In this document: positions 42,765 through 55,127 of the stretch, one piece after another | How the letters are laid out: each line of letters begins with the position of its first letter | Position numbering within the stretch: the stretch's first letter is position 1 | Assembly: GCA_025617745.1 (NCBI GenBank) | Contig: CM046858.1 | Span: 38,840,350 to 38,904,349 of the forward strand | From: Heliocidaris erythrogramma | Taxonomy: Eukaryota > Echinodermata > Echinoidea > Camarodonta > Echinometridae | Direction: 5' to 3' | Length of the DNA: 64,000 nucleotides | Translations under genes and position numbers: made by a program | Notes under the pieces: model-generated | The model's database searches: none | Seen by the model: only the letters and a program-made list of their open reading frames with translations | Told to the model about the DNA's origin: nothing

Positions 42765-43619
42765 AAAGGCCTATACAATGCTGATCAGAAGTTTCGATAC
42801 TCCCTGGATTTTGAGAGGATCTCTTTATACTTCACTGTGTATTTCCCAGGTAATAAGCTTGTATGGGCACTTACAAATGTGCTGCAGGTTTTTAGTTACA
42901 TTTTAAATGAATACTATATATATATATTATATTTCGATACTTCCAGGTGTCATGCACTTTAACTGTTCTTTGTTGGATACCCACATCTGACAAAAACGGT
43001 ATGACATGCAATTTTAACGTATTCTTAAGAGAGAAAGAGAGAAAAACAATTTAAATTACACATTGTAGAGATGAAAAGTAGCCACAGATTCATTGAACTG
43101 CAAATGAAATATAATCGCTCAATGTATTTCAGAAGAATAAACTGAAATGTCTATTCTCAAAAACCGCAGAATTATTCAGTGATGTGGCTTAGACCTTCAT
43201 ATAAAAACATGGTCAACACACGCTTTGGGGGTTAGGGTTCAGAGACGTACGTGCCAAACCATTGGCATTTCTTTAAGTTATTCTTACATTTTCTTTCGAT
43301 AACACCAAACCCCTTTAGAAAAATCTGTCAAAATTACGTTTCAAAGTACTTCGAAGATTTTTTTCATGTCGATAGATGCCCAATTGTCTCATCTATCATA
43401 TGTCACTAACAAAACCAATTTTTGACTGTTTTTGTCCAGAGTGTGAAAAATGACTTGCCAGTTGCGCCAAATTGAAAGAACAGGGGAAATTAAACCAGCA
43501 GTCCGAATAAGTACTCCCACTGAAACAAATTACTCTTTGCCATAAATGTATGATTATGTAATGATATTCTAGGAACTTTGTGGGAATTTGCTATCATAAT
43601 TCATTCAAGAAGTACAAAA

Positions 43620-44117
43620 TTAATCAATCTTCAAATCATGCAACCAAGTAATCAATCCATCAAAAGTCAATCAATCATCCAACCCATCAAGCCATCAATC
43701 AATCAACCGGTGGAAAAATTATTCAGCCAGTCAGTGATTGAGTCAATCAATCAATTAATCAACCCATCAAAGTCAGTCAAGAAATCAGTAAATCAGTCAA
43801 TCATTAAGTCAGTTAGGTGTCAATCAATCACTTAAACAATGGATCACTCAGTCACTCAACCAAGCAAGCAAGCAATCAGTTAATCAACAATCATTCAATT
43901 AACAAATCAATTATTTTACCAATCAGTTATTCAGTTTGTAAATTAACCAATCGCTCGAACAATCGATCATTCAATTGATCAGTTAGTCATTTAGTCCGCC
44001 AATCAATCAATCAATGAATTAATCAATCAATTACTCAAACCATCGATCAGTCAATCAACCAGTCAGACAATCGGGCAACTCTGTCAATCAATCAATTAAT
44101 CAATCAATCAATCAAGC
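43620..44117. repeat. Imperfect (TCAA)n array, unit 2
   Basis: Counterpart of 30540-31050, with small length changes. Confidence 0.9.
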
Positions 44118-44395
44118 ACAGTGTAATATCCATTTTGTTACATTTGAGTAAGCATTGGATCATGCATGCTTATTTAGTTTGTGTTGGTGTAATTTGCTAG
44201 CACATTTTCACTGGAGTGGAACTTGGGCACTAGGGGCAGGACGCTCTGTTTGTTCGTGGGGTATCCATAACATTTCTGACAGGAAAGGGGATAAAATTCA
44301 GCAGCTTTAAACACTCTTTATTATAGGATGGCATTAGAATATTTGAAATCAACTTGAAATCATTGTTTAGCTATTTACTCAAAGACACGTTAAAT

Positions 44396-44472
44396 CACTT
44401 CCAAACCAGTCATTCAATCAAGAAGCACCCAATTAATTTGGCGTTCTTGATTGAATGACCGGTTTGGAAGTG
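44396..44472. repeat. 77-nt hairpin, unit 2
   Basis: Same as 31327-31403. Confidence 0.95.
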
Positions 44473-44902
44473 CTATCATATGTGTTTATGAATAATTTGT
44501 TAAATTACGGTGTGACTGATTGATTGATTGACTGACTGATCTATCGGTTCATGTATAATATTGATGGGTTGATTGTTGATTGATTTATGAATTAACTATT
44601 TTTTTATTGATTCATTGAATGATTTGCAGATTGATTAATTTAGTACTTCTTGAATGAATGATTGGCATGTGGTTTTGATGTGTCTGTGTATTGTGAATAC
44701 TGTGTATAAAAAGATCTTGAAAGTAATTAAACATTATTAATTCTCACCCATGCATAAAGGATTGAAACCATTAATATTGTGATAGAAAATTGCCACAAAA
44801 CTCTTAGACTATCATAGCATCATCATAATTTTTTGCAAAAGAGCAAGTTGTTGGAATTGGAGTACTTATTCAGATTGCTGGTTTAATTTCCCTCTCTTTC
44901 AA

Positions 44903-45220
44903 TAAGCCACTTCGGAGATGCAATCTGAGCATGAGGAGATAAAGGTCATCTGTACCAAATTCTAAAACCCACTGACACTAATATTCGATATGTGCTCATG
45001 AATGTCATGTAATCATTATTCAATTATGCACTAATGGTGCATTCCATGATATCCAGGTGGAAGTATTCTTTTTAAAGGGGGAAACAAAATCTATTCATGA
45101 GGCACCTCTATCACTCCCAGAGTTATTTTTCTGAAGTGCACATAAAGGGACCCTCCATGTCTAAAATATCTGTGGATATTTGGGGTCATTTGTACCATGC
45201 GCTAACCCCGAACTGGCTTA
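44903..45220. mobile_element. 318-bp TIR insertion, unit 2 only
   Basis: Begins TAAGCCACTTCGG and ends with the reverse complement of TAAGCCAGTTCGG. Units 1 and 3 show the empty site (TTTCAATTTGGCGC). No clear target duplication and no coding capacity. Confidence 0.75.
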
Positions 45221-45523
45221 TTTGGCGCAAGCAAATTTTCACAATCCAGACAAAAAGGTCAGTGTTCGCCCAAGTGGGAACCAAAAATTGTTTTGTTAGT
45301 GGCACTTGATAGAAGAGACTATTGGGCATCTATCAGCATGAAAAAAATCTTCTCAATATTTTGAAATGTAATTTTGACAGATTTATTAGAAGTGTAACAT
45401 TTTTACGCACTGTATATGTAAGAGCCCATTTGGTAATCCATTCATGATTTCCGGTGAATTTTAGTATAAATATCTGTGAGGAACGCTAGATAAAGGCTAC
45501 ACCGCTGTCTATACACTGCCTTA

Positions 45524-45617
45524 AGCCCCCTCACACTGTGCGATTTCCTGCGATATCGCTTTGCATCGCATCGCATCGCAAGTGATCGCTTGAAAAATCG
45601 CACAGTGTGAGGCGGGC
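45524..45617. mobile_element. 94-bp MITE, TTA target duplication
   Basis: Inverted ends AGCCC-CTCACACTGTGCGA with TTA on both sides (45521-45523, 45618-45620). The empty site is seen in unit 1 (GCCTTACGCTAG at 32117). The centre holds GCATC repeats. PIF/Harbinger-like by duplication size. Confidence 0.9.
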
Positions 45618-46195
45618 TTAACGCTAGAGATAGCCCCTGTTGTAGAAGTTTCGATTCCTGTCCTCGCAGTAGCTAAATTTTTTTTTTACCTCTCATTTTG
45701 TTAATGTTTAATTTGAGGACGAAAAAATGCACTCATTATTAACATTGAATTAAAATTCCTTTAAAAAAATCCATTAAAAAAATCCGAAAACGTCTGACCA
45801 GCACCTTACATGTACACCGATTTGTTCAACTACACACACATTCACATCGTTCGCTTGTACCGAAAGGGCGAGTAGCGTCGCCTCCCCGGTTTTGCCTAAA
45901 GGTTGCGTTGGGAGCGTTGGGTCGCGTCGCTTTGACTGGAACGCGACCATTCGTCCAACGCCCCCCCCCCCGTTTTGTTATAAGTTTGGGAGATTCTTAA
46001 TAAGTTCTGATTCATGTCGTACTGTATTTTTCAAAATGTGTTAGTTGCAGATACATAAGGTTATCCGAAAGTCAGAAAGTCGATGTGCGAAAGCAATATT
46101 GCTAAGTACTACATCCGAATTTTCTCAGAAAGAAGAGATTGTTTTATATGCCTTTGATTAATAGTGTTTAATAGTGAGAATGTGCATTTGATACC

Positions 46196-48871
46196 TTACT
46201 CGTTTGGGATCAAGTCATTGGTCTTCAGGTTAATGGTCAGAATTTTCGTCAATTCATCCCAGAAATATTCTTGTCCTCTCACGTCCTCGGTCCAGTGAAT
46301 ATAGGGTCTGCCGTCACTCAGATACAACCTGGCCAAGAAAGGCATCTCATCGCCTGGAATGGCTTCAAGAAAGACCACGACGACGAACTCGGTTAGTGTA
46401 TCACTCACATGGTCCATGGCCGTACGGAACTTGAGCATGAACCAGTGATCACGCACAGCGGCTCTGCTGAACACCATGATGGTCTTATAACTATGGCTTA
46501 CCACGTAGTCAACGGAATCCAAATAGTGCATACCAAGCACAAGGTCCTCGTCGCCAAAGACGTTCCTCTGAAACTGTGGAAGGTGTTCTTCAAGAGCCGG
46601 TCGGAGATGCTCGCGAATCCATTCTTCGTCATCGTCGTAGAAGATGATGTGCACGTCGAACTGGTAGTCATTGTGGTCCCGAGCGTCTTGCATCTCTTTA
46701 TACCCAAGTGTGGCCAGTTTCAAGAGAAAGAGCTTGTACCTCAGCTGCCATCGGTTGTGATAGATGAGCACAATAATGATAACTAAAGAAATGAAAGCAA
46801 GAGGAATCAGACAGAAGATACCTATTTGGATCCTACAGAGTTCGTTTGGATCAAAATCAAGCAGAGGTTTCTCACGAAGAGGCTCTAAAGATGATAAAGA
46901 ACAGATAGTTTTGTCCTTGTCAATCAGGCGTATAGGTCGACTACGTAGCCAATCAAGGAGCCACTTTAGATTTTGGCAGTTACAATTAATTGGATTCATT
47001 GATAGATCAATTGATGAAATTGAGGAAAAAACTGGCTTGAAAGTGCTTTCATTAAGCCGCGTTAATCTGTTGTTCGCTAAGGAAAGTTTCGTGAGATTCC
47101 AGTTATTGGAGAACATTGCCTCTTCCAGGTACGCGATACGATTTCCTTCCAAGCTGATACTTTGTATGTGACCCAACCCTGACAGCAAATCATCATGGAG
47201 TCTCTGAATGTTGTTCCCTTTCAAACTCAACTTCTGAAGTGATTTCAAACCAGTGAAGATAATTGGATGAAGGTTTGCAATATCACAAGAGTCTAGTCTG
47301 AGCTCTTGTAAAGCAGATAGTTGCTGGAATATCCCAGGCGGTAAATAACTTGGCAAATTAATATCAGGATTCATACTCAAGTCCAAACGTCTAAGATTGA
47401 ATAATCCGTCGAAAAGAGAAACCTTTGCAACTTCATTCCACAGATTAGATACACAAAGCTTAGACTTTTTCATTTCTAAATAAACAAGGGATCTTGAATG
47501 GTTAAAGGATTCTCCTGGTCGTAAGGGAATAGAAAACGAAGGTGAATGAAGGCGGTTCAGCGAGAGTGATCTTAACTTCGAGGTGTACAATCGCAAAGCA
47601 GTTATACGACTTCCAGTTAAATCAATGTTTTGAATATTATCAAGTCCCGTTAGCTTAAAGACAGAAAGGTGTTTGTTCGAGCTCATATCTAAGAGTGTTA
47701 AATTTCTCAAACCGAGAAACGTAGATTGGGAAATTTCTGTCAAAAGATTACCGGATAAATAAAACTCAACTAAGTCCACTTTCCAAGTCTGATTGTAAGG
47801 ATTTATTTGTCTTATTTTATTGTTGTTGAATTTCAGTACTTTAAATGCCATCATGCCCTCAAAAAATTCAGGTTGAATTTTGTCAATGGGAAGATTGTTA
47901 TCAGTGAAATTTAATCGTTTAAGTTTTGTCAAATTCGAGAAGACGAATGGCTGGAGATTACTCACATTGTTGTCGCTGAAGTCCAGAACGTAGAGAGAAG
48001 AATTGCGAAGTGGATCAAAGAAACCTATAGGAAATTCACCCTCAGCGCTTTGCCAAATTGTAAGCTCTCTGATCTGTGATAATGAGATTCCGATGACGAT
48101 GTCCCGTAACACCTTGTAGCTCATAGGGTAGCCACCTAGCTCCAAGGAGCGAACATTTAGCGATGCAATCACACCGGGATCAACTGATCGGATTGGGTTT
48201 ACTTTAAGATCTAGGGTATCAGTGTTACACACAAAGGTGAAATATTCTGCTGTAAGATGCTCTATTTGATTACCAGTCATGAGCACAGTGTCTGCCGTGG
48301 CACAAGAACTTATATTGATGAAGGACAACTCGTTGAATGTCAGATCTATACTATCAAGCTTTGGACTCCACTTTAGAGTGTCGTTGGGAATTGATTTTAA
48401 GTTTGACTTCGTCAAATAGAGAATGGATAACTTTGTAGACAACATGAAGACGCCTTGTGGAAGCACCAGGTGAGGGTTGTAGGACAATAGTAGGAACGCT
48501 AAATCCTTGAGAGGGTAAAAAACGGCGGACTCTATCACTCTTAAGTCGTTATAAGCCATGTCTAAGTAGGTGATTAGAGGATATAACTTAAACGACGTGT
48601 TAAGTAGAGTGGTGATATAGTTTTTATTCAAGTAAAGTTTTTCAGTATCCTCAGAGAGATTCTGGGGAACCGCATCAAGGCCTCTTTTCCTGCAATTAGC
48701 TATCTTTAGTTCAACGTTCTGATCACATCCATAGAAAGATCTGCTCTTTTCCAATGTCAAAGATGTGATGGATGGATCTTGATCATGTCCATGTAATGCC
48801 TGAACTGACATGGTTACGATGAGACAAGCAACGAGCAACGGGGACACGATCGAGCGATAAATGGATGCCAT
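46196..48871 (-). CDS. Toll-like receptor B, 891 aa, single exon
   Basis: Same architecture as TLR A (signal peptide, leucine-rich repeats, LRRCT with C630/C632/C657/C679, membrane span about 683-704, TIR about 736-881). Counted by eye it differs from A at 37 residues. Of these, 20 lie in about the first 368 residues, 5 in the next 367, and 12 in the last 156 that hold the TIR domain. In the ectodomain several of its variants (RVIES, NLKS.PNDTLKWSP, IEHLTAEY) agree with TLR D. The BB-loop leucine is kept. Frame intact; the start is the first ATG, as in A. The downstream side carries two private insertions 0.6-1.3 kb from the stop codon. Confidence 0.95.
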   Translation of the reverse strand: MASIYRSIVSPLLVACLIVTMSVQALHGHDQDPSITSLTLEKSRSFYGCDQNVELKIANCRKRGLDAVPQNLSEDTEKLYLNKNYITTLLNTSFKLYPLITYLDMAYNDLRVIESAVFYPLKDLAFLLLSYNPHLVLPQGVFMLSTKLSILYLTKSNLKSIPNDTLKWSPKLDSIDLTFNELSFINISSCATADTVLMTGNQIEHLTAEYFTFVCNTDTLDLKVNPIRSVDPGVIASLNVRSLELGGYPMSYKVLRDIVIGISLSQIRELTIWQSAEGEFPIGFFDPLRNSSLYVLDFSDNNVSNLQPFVFSNLTKLKRLNFTDNNLPIDKIQPEFFEGMMAFKVLKFNNNKIRQINPYNQTWKVDLVEFYLSGNLLTEISQSTFLGLRNLTLLDMSSNKHLSVFKLTGLDNIQNIDLTGSRITALRLYTSKLRSLSLNRLHSPSFSIPLRPGESFNHSRSLVYLEMKKSKLCVSNLWNEVAKVSLFDGLFNLRRLDLSMNPDINLPSYLPPGIFQQLSALQELRLDSCDIANLHPIIFTGLKSLQKLSLKGNNIQRLHDDLLSGLGHIQSISLEGNRIAYLEEAMFSNNWNLTKLSLANNRLTRLNESTFKPVFSSISSIDLSMNPINCNCQNLKWLLDWLRSRPIRLIDKDKTICSLSSLEPLREKPLLDFDPNELCRIQIGIFCLIPLAFISLVIIIVLIYHNRWQLRYKLFLLKLATLGYKEMQDARDHNDYQFDVHIIFYDDDEEWIREHLRPALEEHLPQFQRNVFGDEDLVLGMHYLDSVDYVVSHSYKTIMVFSRAAVRDHWFMLKFRTAMDHVSDTLTEFVVVVFLEAIPGDEMPFLARLYLSDGRPYIHWTEDVRGQEYFWDELTKILTINLKTNDLIPNE

Positions 48872-48954
48872 AGTCTCAAATTCCAAATGACAAATATTGA
48901 CAAATGACAAATATTGTGTCGCTACTGAATTTGAGTTGATACAAGCTAACAGCA

Positions 48955-49021
48955 GCAAAACGAAATTGTATCCTTTACTGAAGACGGTCGGCTGTATTGT
49001 GAGCTGTGAATAGGCAGTGTG
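48955..49021 (-). promoter_or_regulatory. Conserved upstream block of TLR B
   Basis: Equivalent of 35446-35512, at the same distance from the ATG. Confidence 0.55.
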
Positions 49022-49129
49022 AAATTATAATACTCAGACGAAACCAAAGAAATATGATATATCTTTTAAAATCAAAACTGCAAGTAGACTGTAAGTATTT
49101 GGTTAAAATCACATAATTTTAATTGGATT

Positions 49130-49440
49130 ATGAAATGTTTACTAAGAAGGTTGCAACGAGTTGTTATTAATGGTGAACTTTCTTCATTGGTTCATGTTAA
49201 ATCTAGTGTTGCTCAAGGGACAATTATTTTTTATTTTTTTTTTTTTATTGATACATCTGATAACATTGGATCTATCATTTATATGCTGATGATTGTATTT
49301 TGTAGCCGCACTTCCACTTTGGATGACTGTAAAATTTTACAAAATGATCTGGAAATTTTAAATCAATGGTCTAAGACATGGATGCTCGATTTTAATATCT
49401 AAATTCAAGAACATGAAGATTTCCCGCAAGTTTCATAATA
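49130..49440 (+). pseudogene. Non-LTR reverse transcriptase remnant, unit 2
   Basis: Slightly better preserved than in unit 1: HVKSSVAQGTII, DDCKILQNDLEILNQWSKTW and MLDFNI. Catalytic residues are lost and a frameshift precedes the KNMKISRK part. Confidence 0.7.
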
Positions 49441-50132
49441 TAAGCTACGTATATATTTATATAATATTGAATGGCCTTGTGTGGGATACACCAGTATATC
49501 GCACGAGCTATGGGCATATTTCACGACTCGGCACGACGAGTGAATGTTTCAAAGCGAGTGCGATATTCCCGTTTGCCCCACAAAGGAAAAGCCTTTCAAT
49601 ATTATTTTATTGATTGTATGAAACCTAGTTCCCCAATGTTTAACACTACATTTTTTTTTTGTATTTACTTACCCTATCATCTTGCAAGAGCTGCGGGCAT
49701 AACATCCATCTTAACATTTGCGTGTTTTTAAAATCGCATATTCACTTTCTTACACGTTACGCGCACCCCAATCCATGAGATACGCCAATTTTCTGGTCGC
49801 CTGAAAACCCTTCATACAAATAATGATATTGATTGTCGGGGTGGGGGGGGGGGGGGGGCGAATGCCTCCATCCATAAGATATTCAACGCGATTCTAACCA
49901 TATCTAAATTTTTTTTTTTTAAGTGGTCTCAAAATTGTGTAATAAAGACTTAACGCGCGTTATTTTTATCTGCGGCACAGATTGGGGATTTTTTTTAAAG
50001 GGGTCTTGATTTACAGACTAATGCGTCAAACTGCTCATAATACGGTTTATTCCGTCAAGACTAGTCGGCATGAATATTCATGAAAACGAACTGTAGGGAT
50101 ATGATAAAACGAGCAAAGCCATGGAGCAGATG

Positions 50133-50205
50133 TTCTGTGTGGCGCTATCGGATAATCTGGTGCACTATCCATGAAAGGACCGCGAGTTCGAATCTCGACA
50201 GAGGA
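50133..50205 (+). pseudogene. tRNA-derived sequence, unit 2
   Basis: Counterpart of 38551-38623 with the same A and B boxes and no anticodon stem. Confidence 0.45.
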
Positions 50206-50454
50206 ATATATTGCGAAATTTTCTTTTGCTGATTTAAAAATAAGGTGAAACTGAGTAAGAAAATACAAGTTCGATACTTGTAGTCTCTTTCAAAGTTGAA
50301 ACATAACTAGTTTCACGTGCAGACACTGTTCAGAAGGGAAAGAACGTACTTCCCATAGGCTCAACACGCACAATCTGTGCCGCAGAAAAAAAATAACGCC
50401 GCCCGGGCAGGCTACAAATCGGTCCGTCGCCGCCCTGACTTGTGACCACAGCAT

Positions 50455-50720
50455 AGCTATCCTTTGGGTGTTTACATGTATATTCCACAGCATCTCGTAC
50501 TTAGCTTATCAGGAATTATAAAGGGTCATGGACTATGTGACAATACCGGTACTTTTTTCGAAAACAATATGCTTTGATCTACCTAAAATAAGGAGAGTTT
50601 CAAAACGAGACGAAATCTTTCACTCTCTCTCCATCTCTCTTTCCCTCTCCACAATTCCTATCTTAATTCATCTCTTCATCTCGTTTTTTTTTTCTCTCTC
50701 TCTCTCCCGTATAAACCTTG
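50455..50720. repeat. Interspersed repeat copy, end of unit 2
   Basis: Copy of the CTTTGGGTGTTTACATGTAT repeat. Confidence 0.8.
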
Positions 50721-50729
50721 GGTTTATAC

Positions 50730-51056
50730 GAGCATGTGAACAATTGCTCCATTCATTAATTTCATCTCGCTTAGATTTTTGCAATTCTATTCTGGACTTA
50801 CCAATCAGCAACTAGATAGATTGCAATCCATCCTAAATTCTAGTGCAAGACTCCTTACTTTCACACCAAGAATGCCGTATATTACACCTGTATTACGTTC
50901 TCTTTACTGGCTACCTGTCCGGAAATGAGTCCACTTTAAACTTTTGTTACTTGTCTATCGGGCCCTCCATGGATTTTCGCCACAATATATAAAAGACATA
51001 ATATACACACCGCTATAATCCAACTCGTACCCTAAGAGTTAATTTGCTGCAAATTT
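50730..51056 (+). pseudogene. CR1-like RT tail, truncated (unit 2 end)
   Basis: Same truncated fragment and same end point as 39141-39468. Confidence 0.8.
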
Positions 51057-52711
51057 AAAATAGTTTGACCCTAGAGACAATTGCGCTCACTCCATACTTT
51101 TCCTCTTCCAAGTTAGCTTCGAAAATGAAACGAAATGCTAGCATACCGTAACCTAACATTACCTCAGGTGACATTTGCTTCGGACGTTATTTGGTCAAAG
51201 GTCATATTAATGGTTACGGATGCAATTGGTATTAGGTGATGTTTAGGGTATAGAATTGGGTAATGTATTTACTTCAATTTCTATTTTCTCACATTGCTCA
51301 ATTTTTCTCAAATTTTCAAGTACTCAGATCCTGTTCAGTCGCTTAAAAAGGCAACAGAATGTTGTTAATCTGGTTCAAAAGGCTCAGAGTCCCTGGGTTT
51401 GATGAGGACACCCCGCCCCTTCTCGCTCACTCGTTTCGAAAATATACCTTATTCATATATTACATAGACAAGCAGAAAGCATCTCAATTTGGTTGTGATA
51501 TTTTATTCTTTTGGCACAGCATTTTTACGCGAAAAAAAGTGAAATTCATATTATAATTTCAAAGCAAGAGATCAGAATTTACAAAATTTCTTTAAGAAAA
51601 TAAAACAACAAAACATGTTCTTTGTAGCATAAATTTCACTAACATGGGACTGTGTAATTATTTGCATGTGTTTTCGCATGTTCTTTCTTCGTTATATTTG
51701 TATGCCCTGCCTTTTTCTTGAGGGTGTGAAATAATTTGAAAAGCAGATTTTAGATATGATACAAAAAAGCAAAACCCCAAACTAAAATAGCATAATATAA
51801 AAAATCACTTATAAACACACATACATATACAGCTAAATTACAGCCTACCTTATCGTTACGATTTTAACAAACTTAAACATATACATGCAGCTTCTGCAGT
51901 ATGATAGCAAATGAAATTATTTCTGATTGCATACCCAGTTGCTTAGTAATCAGGAACTAGTAATCAACGTATGAGAAAAAGAAAATCGTGCAAAATCATG
52001 CTTTTGGTAAATTTCCAATCTACTTTTGAAATACATCTTACAATATACATGGATATCAGAAAATATAAAACTACAGCAGAAGACTCTTAAGATATTTCAC
52101 AAGATTAAGCTTACCCTAGCGAAACCTTGTAATCCAAACAAACATTGTTTAATATACTTGGAATATATATGAACTCCTTAATAAATAACGACCATATTTC
52201 GACACAATTATAGCGTCAAATTGTAGGACTATTAGTTTTAACCATTGCCTGAAGTGTTATTTCAATATTTCCATGTTCCTCACAAACATCTTGCTATAAA
52301 CGCTGTACTGATAGTATGAATGATAAGATGAAAAGAGTTTCTCTTTAGCCTTAAAAATAAACCCACTTATTCTATCCGGCTAAAATTTCATTCCAATTCT
52401 TATCATCCTGTTAGGATGGAATCACACGCTCCAAGTGCTAAAAACAACAGTTCAGTTTTAGGAGTGTATGGAACTTAAAAATAACAGATTATCGAATATT
52501 TTTTTTAAATAATAAAATTAATATTAAAGTATTGATAACTTACTGTATATCATGTGAGTGCTGTACAATATCAAACTAATTTTATAGTTCTTTTAAGAAT
52601 TTGAGTCTTGTAATTGTCTGTCATATTTTTTTCCAGTCTGCTACTTACTTCTATGAAGAGTTTTTTTTTTTGTTTGCATTGTCATCTAGGTACTCTCACT
52701 CCCCACTTCCA

Positions 52712-52768
<57 letters not shown>

Positions 52769-53230
52769 TTATACAATGCTGATCAGAAGTTTCGGCACGT
52801 CCTGGATTTTGAGAGGATTTTTTTTTACTTCATTGTGTATTTCCCAGGTAATAAGCTTGTATGGGCATTTACAAATGTGCTGCAGGTTTTTAGTTACATT
52901 TTAACTGAATACTTTGTTCTTTGTTGGATTCCCACATCTGACAAAAAACGGTATGACATGCAATTTTAACGTATTCTTAAGAGAGAAATAGAGAAAAACA
53001 ATTTAAAGTACACATTGTAGAGATGAAAAGTAGCCACAGATTCATTGAACTGCAAATGCAATATAGTCGCTCAATGTATTTCAGAAGAATAAACTGAAAT
53101 GTCTATTCTCAAAAATTATCGCAGAATCATTCAGTGATGTGGCTTAGACCTTCATATAAAACATGGTCAGCACACGCTTTGGGGGTTAGGGTTCAGAGAC
53201 GTACGTGCCAAACCATTGGCATTTCTTTAA

Positions 53231-53929
53231 AGGTGTTACTCGGAGATGTACAAATAAATCAAAATGCAATAAATTTGGTATCAACGGAAAGGGGAAGATG
53301 CCCTAAAACATTCCATCAACATTCGAAATCCATAGGTTTTCATAAATTAATATTATTCTGTTTCAAATGTGTGCCAAAATATTCGCATATTTTCGCCCCG
53401 CGAGCAGTTTCTTTTTCAACCTTGGAAATGTGACGTAATACTCGGGACACACTTGCTTACTTCTAGCTAGCTCACGATCACGTCAATACAGCGCGCGCAC
53501 ATAACGTTCACGGTTCGAAGTAAGCTACGGATTTCTTCCAATCTTAGAAAATCTTGTCGACAAAATGTCTGATTTTGACCCTGATTCAGATGTTAGAACC
53601 TGAAATCACACGGTCATTCCATCAATCACTGGGTGAATCACTGCAGCAGCCACAAACACATATACGATTCATACAGCTACAGTACAGTCAAGTCGTATAC
53701 CGTAAGCTAGCTGTCCCGAGAATGACGTCATTTTTCTAGTGCAAGAATTCTCGCTTTCGTGGCTCATCTGAGACCCTGTCAGGGGTCTTGAAAAAAAGTC
53801 CTGATAATCTTTTTGAACAAGCTAACATCTCTAAAATTTAATTTCATCATATTCTTTGGGGGAATAACTTTCCAAAAATGTATAATTTGTCCTATTTCTT
53901 ATTTTATGGGACATTTCTCCGGTTATCTG
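53231..53929. mobile_element. 699-bp insertion, unit 3 only
   Basis: Flanked by CTTTAA on both sides (53225-53230, 53930-53935), with the empty site in unit 1 near 30207. The ends are imperfect inverted repeats around CGGAGATGT/CGGAGAAATGT. The TTAA within the duplication allows a piggyBac-like origin, unproven. A 61-codon frame inside shows no known domain. Confidence 0.75.
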
Positions 53930-54279
53930 CTTTAAGTTATTCTTACATTTTCTTTCGATAACACCAAACCCCTTTAGAAAAATCTGTCAAAATTACGTTT
54001 CAAAGTACTTAGAAGATTTTTTTCATGTCGATAGATGCCCAATTGTCTCATCTATCATATGTCACTAACAAAACCAATTTTTGACTGTTTTTGTCCAGAG
54101 TGTGAAAAATGACTTGCCAGTTGCGCCAAATTGAAAGAACAGGGGAAATTAAACCAGCAGTCCGAATAAGTACTACCACTGAAACAAATTACTCTTTGCC
54201 ATAAATGTATGATTATGTAATGATATTCTAGGAACTTTGTGGGAATTTGCTATCATAATTCATTCAAGAAGTACAAAAT

Positions 54280-54772
54280 TAATCAATCTTCAAATCATGC
54301 AACCAACTAATCAATCCATCAAAAGTCAATCAATCATCCAAGCCATCAACCCATCAATCAATGAACCGGTGGACAAATTATTCAGCCAGTCAGTGATTGG
54401 GTCAATCAATCAATTAATAAACCCATCAAAGTCAGTCAAGAAATCAGTAAATCAGTCAATCATTAAGTCAGTTAGGTGTCAATCAATCACTTAAACAATG
54501 GATCACTCAGTCACTCAACCAAGCAAGCAAGCAATCAGTTAATCAACAATCATTCAATTAACAAATCAATTATTTTACCAATCAGTTAATCAGTTTTTAA
54601 ATTAACCAATCGCTCGAACAATCGATCATTCAATTGATCAGTTAGTCATTTAGTCCGCCAATCAATCAATCAATCAATGAATTAATTAATCAATTACTCA
54701 AACCATCGATCAGTCAATCAACCAGTCAAACAATCGGGCAACTCTGTCAATCAATCAATCAATCAATCAAGC
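54280..54772. repeat. Imperfect (TCAA)n array, unit 3
   Basis: Counterpart of 30540-31050. Confidence 0.9.
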
Positions 54773-55050
54773 ACAGTGTAATATCCATTTTGTTACATTT
54801 GAGTAAGCATGGGATCATGCATGCTTATTTAGTTTGTGTTGGTGTAATTTGCTAGCACATTTTCACTGGAGTGGAACTTGGGCACCAGGGGCAGGACGCT
54901 CTGTTTGTTCGTGGGGTATCCATAAAATTTCTGACAAGGAAGGGGATAAAATTCAGCAGGTTTAAACACTGTTTACTATAGGATGGCTTTAGAATATTTG
55001 AAATCAATTTGAAATCATTGTTTAGCTTTTTACTCAAAGACACGTTAAAT

Positions 55051-55127
55051 CACTTCCAAACCAGTCATTCAATCAAGAAGCACCCAATTAATTTGGCGTT
55101 CTTGATTGAATGACCGGTTTGGAAGTG
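55051..55127. repeat. 77-nt hairpin, unit 3
   Basis: Same as 31327-31403. Confidence 0.95.

Larger units (their letters stand above)
39469..51056. repeat. Segmental duplication unit 2
   Basis: Second direct copy, about 11.6 kb, containing TLR B. Compared with unit 1 it lacks the stretch matching about 36452-38376 and carries private insertions at 41633-42664, 44903-45220 and 45524-45617. Non-coding parts not listed separately show no gene. Confidence 0.9.
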
